DNA from: Paenibacillus sp. FSL R7-0273
GTDB taxonomy: Bacteria > Bacillota > Bacilli > Paenibacillales > Paenibacillaceae
Reading direction: 5' to 3'
Length of the DNA: 64,000 nt
Assembly (NCBI RefSeq): GCF_000758625.1
Contig: NZ_CP009283.1
Span: 4,723,501 to 4,787,500, forward strand
The notes beneath the pieces are model-generated. The model was given only the letters and a program-made list of their open reading frames with translations. It was not told the DNA's origin and made no database searches. Below, piece after piece: positions 42,870 through 51,658 of this stretch (within the stretch, counting starts at the first letter, position 1; each line of letters opens with the position of its first letter). The position numbers and the translations under genes are program-made.

Positions 42870-44423
42870 TTACGGGGTATATTCGTACATGTAATCCTGA
42901 TTGATTACCTGCGGTTCTCTGATCTCTGCCGGAAACATGGCTTCTGCCATCCGGATCGCTTTTAACATCGCCTTTGCTTTGTTAAGGGTCTCTTCGTATT
43001 CCTTCTCCGGCACCGAATCCCAGACAATCCCCGCCCCGGCCTGCACGTAAGCCCGGCCTTTGCGGAAGATGATAGTACGGATCGTGATGCAGGAATCCAT
43101 ATTACCGGAGAATCCGAGATAGCCGATAGCACCGGCATAAGCGCCTCTGGCTTCCCGTTCCAGCTCGGAGATAATTTCCATCGCCCGCAGCTTCGGCGCA
43201 CCGGAGACGGTGCCGGCCGGCAGGCAGGACAGGAAGGCATCGAAGAAATCCTTGTTTTCATCCAGTGTTCCCGACACATTGGATACCATGTGCATTACAT
43301 GGGAGTATTTCTCTATTTCCATAAAGGAGTCGCATTTCACTGTGCCAAACTTTGAGACCCGGCCCAGATCATTGCGGCCCAGGTCAACCAGCATCAGATG
43401 CTCCGCCCGCTCCTTTTCATCCTCCAGCAGCTCCTGCGCCAGTGCCCGGTCTTCCGCTTCAGTCTCCCCGCGCGGCCTGGTCCCGGCAATCGGCCGGGTC
43501 GCTACCCGGCTGCCGTCCACCTTCACCAGCGCCTCCGGAGAGGTGCCGACGATGATCTCCTCATCCATCTTGAGATAATACATGTAGGGTGAAGGGTTCA
43601 GCGTACGCAGCATCCGGTACACATGCAGCGGGGATACCTCAGTCTCAATATGCAGCCGCTGCGACAGCACTACCTGAAAAATATCTCCCGCCCGGATATA
43701 CTCTTTAGCCTGCTCGACATTGGAAATGTACTGCTCCTTGGTCAGGTTGGAATGAATCTTGCCCAGCTCAATGTCCTCCGGAATACTGCGGCGGTTGACA
43801 TTCTCCTTCGGCCCTTCCTTCTGCAGCTCCTCGGCGAAATCCTCCAGCCTGCGGTTCAGGGCATCATAGGCGGCCCGGATATCGGAATCCGTATCGCCTT
43901 CTTTGATATGCAGGTTGCCGATCAGCAGGATCTGCTGCTTCACATGATCAAATACAATGATGCGGTCACAGAACATAAAGCGGATATCATCCGTCCCGAG
44001 ATCATCCACCGCGTGCGGGGACAGCTTCTCATAGTATTGCAGCAGATCATATCCGAAGAATCCGATCGCCCCGCCGGTAAAGGGAGGCATTCCGTCCAGC
44101 TTCGGACTGCGGTACGAGCGGAGCAGCGCTTTTAGCTCCTCGATCGGTTTGCCGGTGAGCCGCTTCTGCTCTCCCCCCACCTTTACATGGATGGCGTTCT
44201 TTTTACCCGAAATGGTCAGAAACGGGTCGCTGCCGATAAAAGAATACCGCGCCCACTGAATGCCGCCCTCTACGCTTTCCAGCAGGAAAGCATGGGATTC
44301 GCCGGCAAACCGCTGGAACAGCCGGATCGGCGTCTCCATATCAGCCAGCAGTCTTTTTACTACAGGAATCAGATTATACTCCCGCGACAGCTTTACCGCT
44401 TCTTCAACGCTAGGGTTCGTCAT
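42870..44423 (-). CDS. trpE: Anthranilate synthase component I
   Basis: A 517-aa chorismate-utilising enzyme that makes anthranilate. The LLESVEGGIQWARYSFIG N-terminal region is the tryptophan feedback site; the catalytic half has IAGTRPRGETEAEDRALAQE, LVDLGRNDLGRVS and GTVSGAPKLRAMEII. No trpG lies in the operon, so the glutaminase must be encoded elsewhere (pabA in B. subtilis). Transcription is probably controlled by TRAP at the leader upstream. Confidence 0.97.
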   Translation of the reverse strand: MTNPSVEEAVKLSREYNLIPVVKRLLADMETPIRLFQRFAGESHAFLLESVEGGIQWARYSFIGSDPFLTISGKKNAIHVKVGGEQKRLTGKPIEELKALLRSYRSPKLDGMPPFTGGAIGFFGYDLLQYYEKLSPHAVDDLGTDDIRFMFCDRIIVFDHVKQQILLIGNLHIKEGDTDSDIRAAYDALNRRLEDFAEELQKEGPKENVNRRSIPEDIELGKIHSNLTKEQYISNVEQAKEYIRAGDIFQVVLSQRLHIETEVSPLHVYRMLRTLNPSPYMYYLKMDEEIIVGTSPEALVKVDGSRVATRPIAGTRPRGETEAEDRALAQELLEDEKERAEHLMLVDLGRNDLGRVSKFGTVKCDSFMEIEKYSHVMHMVSNVSGTLDENKDFFDAFLSCLPAGTVSGAPKLRAMEIISELEREARGAYAGAIGYLGFSGNMDSCITIRTIIFRKGRAYVQAGAGIVWDSVPEKEYEETLNKAKAMLKAIRMAEAMFPAEIREPQVINQDYMYEYTP

Positions 44424-44467
44424 TTCGGATACCTCCTTGGAATGGTTGGATCTATAGTCCGGAATAC

Positions 44468-44494
44468 AAAAAAACCTCTACCGGAGTAGAGGTT
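44468..44494 (-). terminator. trpE attenuator terminator
   Basis: On the minus strand AACCTCTAC pairs perfectly with GTAGAGGTT around a 4-base loop and runs into TTTTTTTG. It lies about 45 bases before the trpE start, so it can stop transcription of trpEDCFBA. Confidence 0.92.
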
Positions 44495-44653
44495 GTGTAG
44501 GCAAGTATATGAAAAAGCGCACTGGATCAGGCAACTGCTCCGTAATAAACATAATCGCCCCTTAAAGGATAGACGGGTAGCACAAATAACTACCAGCTCA
44601 TAATCCGTACGGACATATGTAATAAACGGAATGCCTCGGATAAACATCCTGCA

Positions 44654-44707
44654 CTCATCTCTGCTATACTCAACTAGGCTCTAACTAAACTCAACTTCTC
44701 TCGGCTA
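44654..44707 (-). promoter_or_regulatory. TRAP (MtrB) binding site with eleven triplets
   Basis: Read on the minus strand from 44707, the triplets are TAG, GAG, AAG, GAG, TAG, GAG, TAG, GAG, TAG, GAG, GAG, each separated by 2 bases except one gap of 3. Eleven repeats match the eleven subunits of the TRAP ring. The site begins about at the expected transcription start. mtrB itself is at 54.9-55.1 kb. Confidence 0.88.
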
Positions 44708-44712
44708 ACTAC

Positions 44713-44742
44713 ACTATACATGATGACGGTGTTCATTGACAA
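44713..44742 (-). promoter_or_regulatory. Sigma-A type promoter of trpE
   Basis: On the minus strand TTGTCA and TATAGT are separated by 18 bases. Transcription would start at about 44706, at the first TRAP triplet. Read-through from the aroC promoter is also possible because aroH has no terminator before it. Confidence 0.7.
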
Positions 44743-44760
44743 CCCGCAGCGGCAAATTAA

Positions 44761-45132
44761 TTACTTGCCCTGTGAGAGATCAGGACGAAGCTTCTTAGCT
44801 TCATTAAGATATACGTGGCGGATATCACGCTGGGATTTGTCTGTATTGACCTGTACCATCAGGCGGATACACATCGGCAGCCCGCCTTTGACGGGAATCT
44901 CAACGGAGCACATGAGCGGCACCAGCTCCCAGCCTTCAATCTCGCGGATCGCCCGTGCCGGAAACGTCGCATCCAGATCTCCGGTCACAGTAATCCATAC
45001 GCTGCAGATATCCTCGGCAATTACATCATTGCGCTCAACGATTTCCCGAAGCAGCACTACTGTTTCACGCAAAATTTCATTTTCCTCATTATTGACTACG
45101 GTCGTTGCACCGCGGATTCCCCGGTTTACCAT
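44761..45132 (-). CDS. aroH: Chorismate mutase (AroH type)
   Basis: A 123-aa monofunctional chorismate mutase with the trimeric AroH fold. It has RGIRGATTVVNNEENEIL at the start, AEDICSVWITVTGDLDATFPA with active-site residues, and EGWELVPLMCSVEIPVKG. It supplies prephenate to TyrA. The start overlaps the aroB stop by 7 bases. Confidence 0.95.
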   Translation of the reverse strand: MVNRGIRGATTVVNNEENEILRETVVLLREIVERNDVIAEDICSVWITVTGDLDATFPARAIREIEGWELVPLMCSVEIPVKGGLPMCIRLMVQVNTDKSQRDIRHVYLNEAKKLRPDLSQGK

Positions 45133-46229
45133 GGGCTCCCCTCCTTCTTAAGCTGTGCGATAACCTCGCGCACGGCGCTCTGCTGCACATCATTAATGAT
45201 GCTCACAGCACCGATTGAATCAGGCACGATGAAGGTCATTTTACCTTCCTTAAACTTCTTGTCATGCATCATCGCTTCCATCAGCTGATCCGCACTGTAC
45301 TCCGCCGGAAGTCTGACGGGAAGTGACAGTGCAGACAGCATGGAGACGGTATCCTCATAAATTACGCGGTCCCGGCCCAGCTTAGCCGCCAGCAGCGCTG
45401 ACCCGGCCATGCCGATGGAAATGGCCTCCCCGTGCAGGAATACACCATAGCCGCCTACTGCTTCAATAGCATGACCGATGGTGTGTCCCAGGTTGAGAAT
45501 GGCCCGCAGGCCGTTCTCACGCTCGTCAGTACCCACAACGCTGGCTTTAACGGCACAGCCGCGCTCAATCGCATAGCCAAGCGCCTCAGCATCGAGGGCC
45601 AGCAGCTCTGAAGCGTGCTCGCGGCACCAGTAAGCAAACTCTTTATCCAGGATAAGGCCATGCTTCACCACTTCAGCCAGTCCCGAAGATACCTCACGGG
45701 GCGGCAGCGTACGCAGTGTATCCAGATCATACAGGACCATGGACGGCTGATAAAAGGCACCGATCATATTCTTCGCCAGCGGATGGTTGACGGCCACCTT
45801 GCCGCCGACGCTGCTGTCATGGGCAAGGATGGTCGTCGGAAGCTGAACGAAGCCGATCCCCCGCATATACGTGGCAGCCACATACCCGGCCAGATCTCCG
45901 ACAACACCGCCGCCAAGCGCCAGAACAGCAGAGCTGCGGTCCAGCCCGGCCTTAATGGCCGTTGTAATTACTTCTTCATATACCGCCAGTGATTTGGATG
46001 CTTCCCCCGACGGTATTACATGACTAACGACAGTATAGCCCTGTCCGCGCAGTGAGGCTTCGACCACATCCAGATAACGCGGGGCTACCTCACTGTCACT
46101 GACCACCAGCAGCGGGCTGCGTACCGGATACCCGGCTTCCCGGCAACGCTCGCCGGCTGTCTGCAGCAGGCCGCTGCCGATCAGGATCGGATAGGAGCGT
46201 TCCCCCAAATCCACAGTAATGCTGCGCAT
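45126..46229 (-). CDS. aroB: 3-dehydroquinate synthase
   Basis: A 367-aa NAD-dependent zinc enzyme of the shikimate pathway. Motifs are ALGGGVVGDLAGYVAATYMRG, QLPTTILAHDSSVGGKVAVN, and zinc histidines in VKHGLI, NLGHTIGHAIE and LHGEAISIGM. It follows aroC by two bases and overlaps aroH. Confidence 0.97.
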   Translation of the reverse strand: MRSITVDLGERSYPILIGSGLLQTAGERCREAGYPVRSPLLVVSDSEVAPRYLDVVEASLRGQGYTVVSHVIPSGEASKSLAVYEEVITTAIKAGLDRSSAVLALGGGVVGDLAGYVAATYMRGIGFVQLPTTILAHDSSVGGKVAVNHPLAKNMIGAFYQPSMVLYDLDTLRTLPPREVSSGLAEVVKHGLILDKEFAYWCREHASELLALDAEALGYAIERGCAVKASVVGTDERENGLRAILNLGHTIGHAIEAVGGYGVFLHGEAISIGMAGSALLAAKLGRDRVIYEDTVSMLSALSLPVRLPAEYSADQLMEAMMHDKKFKEGKMTFIVPDSIGAVSIINDVQQSAVREVIAQLKKEGSPW

Positions 46230-46231
46230 GA

Positions 46232-47401
46232 TCAGTAGCTCTCCAGCTGGGCCAGATAGCTGTTGTAGTTAGCTCTGACTTCCTCAATAGAGTCCCCGCC
46301 GAACTTATCGAGGAAGGCCTTGGCAAGCTCCCAGGCTACAACACTTTCCAGTACCACACAGGCAGCAGGAACCGCGCAGGCATCCGAACGCTCCACCTGG
46401 GCCGTAAACGGCTCTTTAGTGTCGATGTCCACGCTTTGCAGCGGCTTGTACAGGGTAGGGATCGGCTTCATGACGCCGCGGACCACCACCGGCATTCCGT
46501 TGGTCATACCGCCTTCGAAGCCGCCAAGCCGGTTGCTTGCTCTGTAGTATCCACGGGAAGGATCATACATGATCTCGTCGTGCACCTGTGAGCCGCGCAG
46601 GACACCCGCTTCGAAGCCGATGCCGATTTCCACGCCTTTAAATGCATTGATCGACATAACGGCACCGGCAATTGCCGCATCCAGCTTGCGGTCATATTGT
46701 ACATAGCTGCCGAGACCGATAGGCAGGCCTTCCACGACGCATTCCACAATACCGCCGATGGAGTCGCCTTCCTCCTTGATCTTGTCTATGTATGCCTCCA
46801 TCTTCTGCTCAGTTTCTTTGTCCACAACTCTGACAGATGATTCCTCGGTCTTCGCAATCAGCTCGTCGATAGGCAGATCGTTCGCAGGCGCTTCAATCTC
46901 GCCGATCCGGATAACCTGGCCGGCAATCTTCACGCCGAATTCAGCCAGCAGCTGCCGGGCTACCGCACCGACCGCCACTCTTGCCGCCGTCTCACGGGCG
47001 CTGGAGCGCTCGAGTACATTGCGCAGATCCTTATGATTATACTTGAGTCCGCCGTTCAGATCGGCATGTCCGGGACGCGGACGGTTCACACGCCGCTTCT
47101 CCTCGTCACTGCCGGGAATCGGCTCAATATTCATAATATTCTTCCAGTGTGTCCAGTCCTTGTTCTCGACTACAAGGGCAACCGGGGCACCTGTTGTATA
47201 CCCGTGGCGTACTCCGCCGACGATCTGTGCCGTATCCTTCTCGATCTGCATACGGCGTCCGCGGCCGTAGCCCTTCTGTCTGCGGTGCAGCTGAAAATTA
47301 AGCTCTTCGAAATGAAGTGTCAGATTGCTTGGCAATCCCTCGATAATGGCTGTAAGCTGGGGGCCGTGCGTTTCCCCCGCTGTCAAGTAGCGTAAACTCA
47401 T
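46232..47401 (-). CDS. aroC: Chorismate synthase
   Basis: A 389-aa FMN-dependent enzyme making chorismate, the branch point for tryptophan, tyrosine and menaquinone here. It has the start [35 protein letters not shown] and [20 protein letters not shown]. The start is ATG 47401 with AAAGGGG upstream; upstream extension lacks the family pattern and covers the promoter. It is the first gene of the supraoperon. Confidence 0.97.
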   Translation of the reverse strand: MSLRYLTAGETHGPQLTAIIEGLPSNLTLHFEELNFQLHRRQKGYGRGRRMQIEKDTAQIVGGVRHGYTTGAPVALVVENKDWTHWKNIMNIEPIPGSDEEKRRVNRPRPGHADLNGGLKYNHKDLRNVLERSSARETAARVAVGAVARQLLAEFGVKIAGQVIRIGEIEAPANDLPIDELIAKTEESSVRVVDKETEQKMEAYIDKIKEEGDSIGGIVECVVEGLPIGLGSYVQYDRKLDAAIAGAVMSINAFKGVEIGIGFEAGVLRGSQVHDEIMYDPSRGYYRASNRLGGFEGGMTNGMPVVVRGVMKPIPTLYKPLQSVDIDTKEPFTAQVERSDACAVPAACVVLESVVAWELAKAFLDKFGGDSIEEVRANYNSYLAQLESY

Positions 47402-47462
47402 GCTGCGTTCCCCTTTCACACTTTTAAACTGTAAACCGCTAAAATATAAAAACTCTTGCCTC

Positions 47463-47491
47463 ATTATAGTATAGGCTACACGCTTTGACAA
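47463..47491 (-). promoter_or_regulatory. Sigma-A type promoter of the aroC supraoperon
   Basis: On the minus strand TTGTCA and TATAAT lie exactly 17 bases apart, about 60 bases before the aroC start codon. Confidence 0.85.
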
Positions 47492-47534
47492 GAAAGGATA
47501 GCTTCAGGACGGACAGCTTCCATACATATAAGAA

Positions 47535-47571
47535 CAGCGCCGCCCCGCTCTTTCGAGCTTAGGCGGCGCTG
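47535..47571 (-). terminator. Hairpin after the small 53-aa gene
   Basis: AGCGCCGCC at 47536-47544 pairs with GGCGGCGCT at 47562-47570, with an inner GCTC/GAGC helix. The minus strand ends with GTTCTTAT, a weak T run. Confidence 0.6.
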
Positions 47572-47600
47572 CCTGCACCTCACGGTTCCGTGCTCCGAAT

Positions 47601-47762
47601 CTAGCTTCCCATTCTCCGCTGCGCCGGCGGGACGTTCTGTCTGCCCTCCTCCTGCCTAAGCAGGCTCTGCAGCTGAAGCTCCTCGACGCCAAGAATTTGC
47701 CCGCACTCGCGGACGGTCAGAAACCCGCGTCTGTACGCGGCAATGACCTTGCTTTTGTCCAT
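47601..47762 (-). CDS. Small hypothetical protein (53 aa)
   Basis: A short frame giving MDKSKVIAAYRRGFLTVREC and a C-terminus rich in Gln, Arg and Pro. The AAYRRGFLTVRECGQILGV stretch looks like a small helix-turn-helix of the type seen in sigma-dependent or anti-repressor proteins, a guess. The start is ATG 47762 with a modest AAAGG upstream. It is followed by a hairpin, in support of a real gene. The function is unknown. Confidence 0.5.
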   Translation of the reverse strand: MDKSKVIAAYRRGFLTVRECGQILGVEELQLQSLLRQEEGRQNVPPAQRRMGS

Positions 47763-47867
47763 CTGGATTACGACCTTTCGCATGACATACGGTATCTACT
47801 ATCCATTATCACTGAAAAGCGGATAAAGTATACTCTGCTGCAGGAAGAATGACAAAGGCACGCGGAG

Positions 47868-48668
47868 CTATTTTTTGCGGTAGAAGAAGGTTTCCGTTGA
47901 TTCAAATCCGTATTGTGCCGGTGTAAAAATCTGCTCTGTGCTGCCTACGAACAAATATCCGCCGGGCCGCAGGCTTGCCGAGAATTTGTGGTACAGCTTG
48001 TTCTTCGCTTCTTCGGTAAAATAGATCATTACATTGCGGCAAATAATCAGATCAAAGCCGTCATCAAATTTGTCGAGCAGCAGGTTCTGCTTGCGGAATT
48101 CGATGTTTTTCTTGAGGGTCTCACTGACCTTGAATACCGGGCCTTCGGGCGTAAAATAGCGGTCAGCCACATCCTTCGGCACATCCTTCAGCGAACGCTC
48201 CAGATAGAGCCCCTGCTTCGCTTTGGCCAGTGCCCCGTCATCAATATCCGATGCGAGAATGCCGGTCTGGGATAGCAGATTTTTGTCCGCGAGAATCATG
48301 GCGAGCGTATACGGCTCTTCTCCGGTGGAACAGGCTGCACTCCATAGCTTCAACCGGCGGCCGGATTGCTGCAGCTCTGGTAAAATAACGTCCCGCAGCA
48401 CCTCCCAGCGGTTCGGATTACGCCAGAACTCTGATACGTTAATCGTCATGCGGTCCAGAAATTCATAGAATAAGGCCTTGTCCTTCATCATAGCAGCAAA
48501 AAAATCCGTGAATGAATGATACCCGTTCTTCATCCGCAGTGTAGTCAGCCGGCGCTTCATCTGGGCTTCCTTATATTGGGCAAGGTCGATTCCCGTGCTC
48601 TGCTTAACATTATGAATAAAACCGGTGTAATCCGGGTCCGGTGCTGTTGTTTCTTCACGATCAGCCAT
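47868..48668 (-). CDS. cheR: Chemotaxis protein methyltransferase CheR
   Basis: A 266-aa SAM-dependent methyltransferase that methylates glutamates of chemoreceptors. The N-terminal helical domain has MKRRLTTLRMKNGYHSFTDF; the catalytic domain has NVSEFWRNPNRWEVL, LKLWSAACSTGEEPYTLAMI, ILASDIDDGALAKAKQG, and FDLIICRNVMIYF. It lies between ndk and aroC, as in B. subtilis. GGGAGGCAGGGGG precedes the ATG. Confidence 0.96.
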   Translation of the reverse strand: MADREETTAPDPDYTGFIHNVKQSTGIDLAQYKEAQMKRRLTTLRMKNGYHSFTDFFAAMMKDKALFYEFLDRMTINVSEFWRNPNRWEVLRDVILPELQQSGRRLKLWSAACSTGEEPYTLAMILADKNLLSQTGILASDIDDGALAKAKQGLYLERSLKDVPKDVADRYFTPEGPVFKVSETLKKNIEFRKQNLLLDKFDDGFDLIICRNVMIYFTEEAKNKLYHKFSASLRPGGYLFVGSTEQIFTPAQYGFESTETFFYRKK

Positions 48669-48695
48669 TATTAACCCCCTGCCTCCCGCCTGGAT

Positions 48696-49139
48696 CTACA
48701 TCCAGACCGCGATGTCTTTATTGTAGTCATTCAGTTCATCGGGAGCAAAGAAGTTGGCGATTTCCCGTGCCGCACTTTCCGGAGAATCCGAACCGTGAAT
48801 GAGGTTAAGCGGAGTGTGGCTGGCATAGTCACCGCGGATGGTACCCGGCAGTGCTTCACCCACCTTGGTTTTGCCAATCAGCAGACGGGACAGGGCGATC
48901 ACGTCATCACCTTCCCAGACCATCGCGAATACGGGACCTGAAGTAATGAAGCCTACCAGCTCTGCGAAGAAATCCTTGCCTTCATGCTCAGCATAATGCT
49001 TCTTGGCCTGTTCTTCGGTAACTGTAATCAGCTTAGCTGCAACCAGCTTGAAGCCCTTATCCTCCAGACGGGCGACAATACGTCCGATTAGTCCGCGCTG
49101 TACACCATCCGGTTTGATCATCAGATACGTCTTTTCCAT
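48696..49139 (-). CDS. ndk: Nucleoside diphosphate kinase
   Basis: A 147-aa kinase that balances nucleoside triphosphates. It has [19 protein letters not shown], the [21 protein letters not shown] signature with the phospho-histidine. The start is ATG 49139, with GGAG 9 bases upstream. It lies between hepT and cheR. Confidence 0.98.
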   Translation of the reverse strand: MEKTYLMIKPDGVQRGLIGRIVARLEDKGFKLVAAKLITVTEEQAKKHYAEHEGKDFFAELVGFITSGPVFAMVWEGDDVIALSRLLIGKTKVGEALPGTIRGDYASHTPLNLIHGSDSPESAAREIANFFAPDELNDYNKDIAVWM

Positions 49140-49227
49140 AGAGCCACTCTCCATTTTCGCTTTTTATTTTCTGATATTATCAGAAAGCCTGCCATCTGTG
49201 AACGCTTATTATTCCTTTCAGGAGGAG

Positions 49228-50196
49228 TTAGTAAGCCCGTCCCGTCACAAAATAGGCAATATCGCGCAAATTGCGTCTCGTTCTGTTGCTCGGAAGCTGC
49301 TCCAGCGCAGCCAGCGCCTTGTCGATATAGCGTGAGGCCAGCTCCTCTGCCCTTGTTATGCCGTCACCGGACAGAATAAGATCAACCGCACGGCCGACTC
49401 CGGCCTGCCCGCTGCGGATCAGCGCAAGCTCCTCGAGCAGCTGCGGGCGCAGACGGCTGTCCTCCAGGCTGTAAATAACCGGCAGCGTAATATTCCCCTG
49501 TCTCATGTCACTGCCGGGCGGCTTGCCGATCTGCTTCTCGGTTCCCGACAGATCCAGCAGATCGTCACGGATCTGAAACGCCATTCCGACGTTATAGCCG
49601 TAGTTATACAACAGGCGGGCCGTTTCCGGCTCGCTGTCTGCAGCCAGCGCCCCGAGCTCGCAGCTGATTGCAATCAGCAGCGCTGTTTTGCGCCGGATGC
49701 GCCGCAGATAATGGCGCACGCTCTGTCCGCTGTTGAAGAAATCGCGGATCTGTTCCATCTCGCCGACCGACATCTCCACCATCGCTTTGGACAGGATAAG
49801 ATGAATCCGCGGATTCTTGAGCTCCGAAGCCATCACGAGCGCCTTGGCATAAATGTAATCACCGGTGTACATGGCGATCTTGTTGCCCCATTTGGCCTTT
49901 ACAGTAAGCTCTCCGCGGCGCAGCTCGGCGTCGTCAATCACATCATCGTGAACCAGCGACGCGCTATGTATAAGCTCAAGCGGTATGGCGACACGCTTAA
50001 GCTTCTCCAGATCATACTGCCCGAACTTGCCTCCCATCAGGACAAATACCGGGCGCAGCCGTTTGCCGCCGGCCTTCAGCAGATGGAGTGAGGTTTCTGT
50101 AAGCAGCTCATCATCGCCCTGCACACTGCGGTATAGCTCCTTTTCAATCTGATCCATGTCTTTGCTCAGCATCCCAAAAATTTGCATTCGCTTCAT
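49228..50196 (-). CDS. hepT: Heptaprenyl diphosphate synthase component II
   Basis: A 322-aa trans-polyprenyl synthase with both aspartate-rich motifs: HSASLVHDDVIDDAELRRG and FQIRDDLLDLSGTE. Together with HepS (53.3-54.1 kb) it makes the C35 side chain of menaquinone-7. Its ATG overlaps the mqnA stop by four bases, which ties chain and ring synthesis together. Confidence 0.95.
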   Translation of the reverse strand: MKRMQIFGMLSKDMDQIEKELYRSVQGDDELLTETSLHLLKAGGKRLRPVFVLMGGKFGQYDLEKLKRVAIPLELIHSASLVHDDVIDDAELRRGELTVKAKWGNKIAMYTGDYIYAKALVMASELKNPRIHLILSKAMVEMSVGEMEQIRDFFNSGQSVRHYLRRIRRKTALLIAISCELGALAADSEPETARLLYNYGYNVGMAFQIRDDLLDLSGTEKQIGKPPGSDMRQGNITLPVIYSLEDSRLRPQLLEELALIRSGQAGVGRAVDLILSGDGITRAEELASRYIDKALAALEQLPSNRTRRNLRDIAYFVTGRAY

Positions 50197-51053
50197 TCGT
50201 TCACCCGTGTCAGCAGATTACGGCTCCATAGCTCCATTTTCACTTCCTGCGGCAGCAGGCCCATCTCATAGGCGTAGCGGAAATAGAGGTTTAGACCTTC
50301 CTGCTGCCTTTCCCCAAAGTCATAACATAAATTGCTGAAATAGCCGTTCCAGTATTCTGCTGTTCCCCCGACCCGCGAACAGGCTTCACGGATGATCGGC
50401 CCAAGATTGTTAACTCCGCGCTGCTTGCTGTCCACAAAGGCTGCGGCAATCTCGGCAACCGCCTCCGGCTTATGCCTTGCCGCCTCCCGGTTAACCGCCC
50501 AGACGGCAAAAGTCATGCTGTGCCCGGTCCATTCCTTCCATATATGTCCAAGGTCCGTAACCAGGTAGCCCTGATCCTGCCAGGCCGCCTTGATGGCATG
50601 ATCGCCGATCAGCAGACAGGCATCCGCCTGATCCATCATACTGTCAAGCTCCGGTTCAGCGGTGACATATTCAGGACTACAGCCGATAGCCTTCTCCATC
50701 AATATTTTGAGCAGATTGACTGAGGTTGCCGAGGTGTTGGTTACCGCAATCCGTCCTGTCCCGATCTGCTCTGCCGGCACTCTGGAGAAGAGCAGGATTG
50801 AATTCACCGGCCCGTCTGCACTCACAGACAGATCAGGCAGCAGCAGCAACCGGTCACTGGCCTCAGCGTAGGCAAAGGAGGACAGTGCGCCGACATGAAT
50901 TGTACCGCGGTTCATCCCCTGATTAAGAATGGCAGGCACTTCACTCACCATCTCGGCCGGATGCTTCAGGGCAGAGGGGTTAAAATTGTGAAATACCGGC
51001 CATGAGTTGGTGTAACTGATTTTTCCGATTACAGTATGCTGGTGTTCTCTCAT
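50193..51053 (-). CDS. mqnA: Chorismate dehydratase (futalosine pathway)
   Basis: A 286-aa periplasmic-binding-protein-like enzyme without a signal peptide. MqnA converts chorismate to 3-[(1-carboxyvinyl)oxy]benzoate. Family features are GKISYTNSWPVFHNF, GALSSFAYAEASDRLLLLPD and ADGPVNSILLFSRVP. The start is ATG 51053, overlapping the ubiX stop by four bases. B. subtilis uses the isochorismate (Men) route instead. The further genes mqnB, mqnC, mqnD and mqnE are not in this window. Confidence 0.93.
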   Translation of the reverse strand: MREHQHTVIGKISYTNSWPVFHNFNPSALKHPAEMVSEVPAILNQGMNRGTIHVGALSSFAYAEASDRLLLLPDLSVSADGPVNSILLFSRVPAEQIGTGRIAVTNTSATSVNLLKILMEKAIGCSPEYVTAEPELDSMMDQADACLLIGDHAIKAAWQDQGYLVTDLGHIWKEWTGHSMTFAVWAVNREAARHKPEAVAEIAAAFVDSKQRGVNNLGPIIREACSRVGGTAEYWNGYFSNLCYDFGERQQEGLNLYFRYAYEMGLLPQEVKMELWSRNLLTRVNE

Positions 51054-51658
51054 TCTTCTTCCCCCCATCTGCGAAATAGGCTGTGCTCAATGCCCAGGCT
51101 GTCAAGCACCTTACCGACCATGAAGTCTACCAGATCATCCATGCTGCGCGGGCCGAAATAAAAGGCCGGCATCGCCGGGATCAGCTTCACTCCAAGCCGT
51201 GACAGCTTCAGCATGTTCTCCAGATGAATCGCATGCAGCGGGGTCTCGCGGGGCACCAGGACAAGCGGCCGTCCTTCCTTCAGCATAACGTCAGCAGCCC
51301 GTGTCATCAAATTGTCAGAGCTTCCATGTGCTACAGCAGACAGTGTGCCCATCGAGCAAGGCATAATAATCATTCCTTCCGTCCGGAAGGAGCCGCTGGC
51401 TATGGAGGCCCCGATATCGGCTACCGGATGATAATGCAGAGAACCGGGATAGCCGCTGAACTGTCTGTTCAGAAAGCCCTCCCGGTCAGAGGCGTTAAAG
51501 CCCAGCTCTTCCTTGAACACCCGCCAGCCTGCATTACTGACCACAAGATGAACGCTATATCCCAGTGACAGCAGAGTTTCCGTCAGACGGACACCATAAA
51601 TCCCGCCGCTCGCTCCCGTAATTCCAACAACAAGGCGTTTAGGCTTCGGCTCAGTCAT
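51050..51658 (-). CDS. UbiX-like flavin prenyltransferase
   Basis: A 202-aa flavin prenyltransferase with VVGITGASGGIYGVRLTETLL, the serine motif SGSFRTEGMIIMPCSMGTLSAV and LVLVPRETPLHAIHLENML. It makes prenyl-FMN, the cofactor of UbiD-type decarboxylases. In futalosine-type menaquinone synthesis a UbiX homologue aids the late decarboxylation. Its start overlaps the ubiA-like stop by four bases. A UbiD partner is not in the window. Confidence 0.92.
   Translation of the reverse strand: MTEPKPKRLVVGITGASGGIYGVRLTETLLSLGYSVHLVVSNAGWRVFKEELGFNASDREGFLNRQFSGYPGSLHYHPVADIGASIASGSFRTEGMIIMPCSMGTLSAVAHGSSDNLMTRAADVMLKEGRPLVLVPRETPLHAIHLENMLKLSRLGVKLIPAMPAFYFGPRSMDDLVDFMVGKVLDSLGIEHSLFRRWGEEE

Larger units (their letters stand above)
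44424..44760 (-). promoter_or_regulatory. trpE leader region (aroH-trpE spacer)
   Basis: This 337-base region separates aroH from trpE. It holds a promoter (44713-44742), an eleven-triplet TRAP site (44654-44707), a 150-base middle part with small hairpins (for example GGTAG/CTACC), and a terminator (44468-44494) just before the ribosome binding site AAGGAGGT of trpE. This is the layout of a TRAP-controlled attenuator. Confidence 0.8.

Noticed and set aside
44420..44647. 75-codon frame running through the trpE leader
   Set aside because: It crosses the terminator and the trpE ribosome binding site and has no good start site; it is better explained as untranslated leader RNA.
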